Positions 12,353-12,794 of a stretch of 12,794 nt of DNA are shown piece after piece. Every line of letters begins with the position of its first letter. The first letter of the stretch is position 1. The notes under the pieces were generated by a model. It saw only the letters and a list, made by a program, of their open reading frames with translations, was not told the DNA's origin and searched no databases. Origin of the DNA: an uncultured bacterium. Its GTDB lineage: Bacteria; Actinomycetota; Coriobacteriia; Coriobacteriales; Coriobacteriaceae. The DNA lies in contig CAJMNK010000058.1 of NCBI GenBank assembly GCA_905214905.1, positions 1-12,794 of the forward strand. The letters run 5' to 3'. Made by a program: the position numbers and the translations under genes.

Positions 12353-12540
12353 CTCGTTAACACTTCTACCTGCGGTTTTGAAACCGTATCGAAATACTTT
12401 GACGAAAGATCGGAACTTTTTTCGTGTCTAAACAACGCAGGGTGGCTAAAAATGGCGTGTAGAAAAAATGCAGGTCATTGTGAAGATTTGTGAATTGGTC
12501 TTTTTGACTTAATACCAGTTAGAACCAGTTTCGATATTAT

Positions 12541-12570
12541 CGGTGAACGGTAGTTTTCGACCGTTCACCG
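12541..12570. repeat. ACCGTTYAC repeat element B
   Basis: CGGTGAACGGT (12541-12551) and ACCGTTCACCG (12560-12570) form a perfect 11-bp inverted repeat with an 8-nt spacer. No T-tract follows, so it is not a terminator. The 3' half TCGACCGTTCACCG repeats element A with one change. Just downstream TTTGCA occurs twice 10 bp apart (12576-12591). Confidence 0.65.
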
Positions 12571-12621
12571 GTTATTTGCAATCGTTTGCAGCCGTTTTCC
12601 CATATGAATTAGGGAGACCCG

Positions 12622-12771
12622 ATGAAGCACTTGCGCGGTTGCAGGATATTTAGATACTCGTCCATCCCCCACGTGCCAAACTCTCACTCCCTAAATATGC
12701 CACAAGCTCTCGCTATTCGTCTCACAAACATTACTTACTGGTTGATTTCCGATCTCAGCCGAACACATTGA
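12622..12771 (+). CDS. Possible 49-codon small ORF
   Basis: An ATG at 12622 has a good AGGGAGA Shine-Dalgarno at 5-6 nt and stays open for 49 codons. The product (starts MKHLRGCRIFRYSS) has no recognisable domain, signal peptide or membrane segment, and it uses AGG, ATA and AGA codons unlike the sugar genes. It could be a leader peptide for a gene beyond the window edge, or chance. Only the ribosome binding site supports it. Confidence 0.2.
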   Translation: MKHLRGCRIFRYSSIPHVPNSHSLNMPQALAIRLTNITYWLISDLSRTH

Positions 12772-12794
12772 GCAAATAGGCCATTCCCGCAGTT

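Larger units (their letters stand above)
12118..12794. other. Gene-poor regulatory region upstream of the PTS operon
   Basis: This 677-bp stretch is more AT-rich than its surroundings and holds no convincing gene. It contains the PTS leader and promoter, operator half-sites, the two ACCGTTYAC elements, and a direct repeat ACCAGTT at 12514-12520 and 12524-12530 (10-bp period) next to a TATTAT (12535-12540). It could serve a divergent gene beyond the right edge as well as the PTS operon. Confidence 0.6.

Noticed and set aside
1..12794. CRISPR array, insertion sequence or rRNA gene
   Set aside because: No regularly spaced direct repeats, transposase or rRNA sequence was seen on either strand.

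Overview
The window looks like chromosomal DNA of a gut Coriobacteriia (Collinsella-like) bacterium. That placement is inferred from the fairly high GC content, the mannose-family PTS gene set and the general look of the proteins; it was not tested against any database. Most of the window encodes uptake and breakdown of an amino sugar, most likely N-acetylgalactosamine (GalNAc) or a related mucin or glycosaminoglycan sugar.

Right side (about 6.7-12.1 kb, minus strand): a PTS operon in the order IIA - YajC-like - IIB - IIC - IID, closed by a hairpin terminator. Next come a GntR/HutC-type regulator with its own promoter and an AgaS-type SIS-domain sugar-phosphate deaminase/isomerase. A near-identical operator-like motif (CTGGTAGTAACCA) lies at the promoters of both IIA and agaS, so the neighbouring GntR protein probably controls both. 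The 677 bp upstream of the PTS operon (12118-12794) hold no convincing gene but are rich in inverted and direct repeats.

Middle (about 2.0-6.6 kb): an intact NagA/AgaA deacetylase, then a separate minus-strand operon of a LacX-like aldose epimerase, a LacC-type tagatose-6-phosphate kinase, a 44-codon relic of a second nagA, and a YhcH/NanQ-type sugar anomerase. A flavodoxin-like gene on the plus strand sits between these units. The implied route is import as GalNAc-6-P, deacetylation (NagA/AgaA), deamination and isomerisation to tagatose-6-P (AgaS), then phosphorylation (LacC) to tagatose-1,6-bisphosphate. The aldolase that would finish the route is not in the window.

Left side (1-2.0 kb): an orphan IIB paralogue whose phosphorylatable histidine is replaced by tyrosine and whose last codons lie inside a perfect palindrome; a tRNA-Thr(CGT) gene with its own promoter and terminator; and an AT-richer two-gene cassette (a secreted protein of unknown function and a small protein with a possible HTH). 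A nested inverted-repeat element separates this cassette from the sugar genes.

The strongest leads are the His-to-Tyr IIB paralogue, the nagA relic, the acidic extra loop in IID, the nested palindromes, and the shared operator motif.
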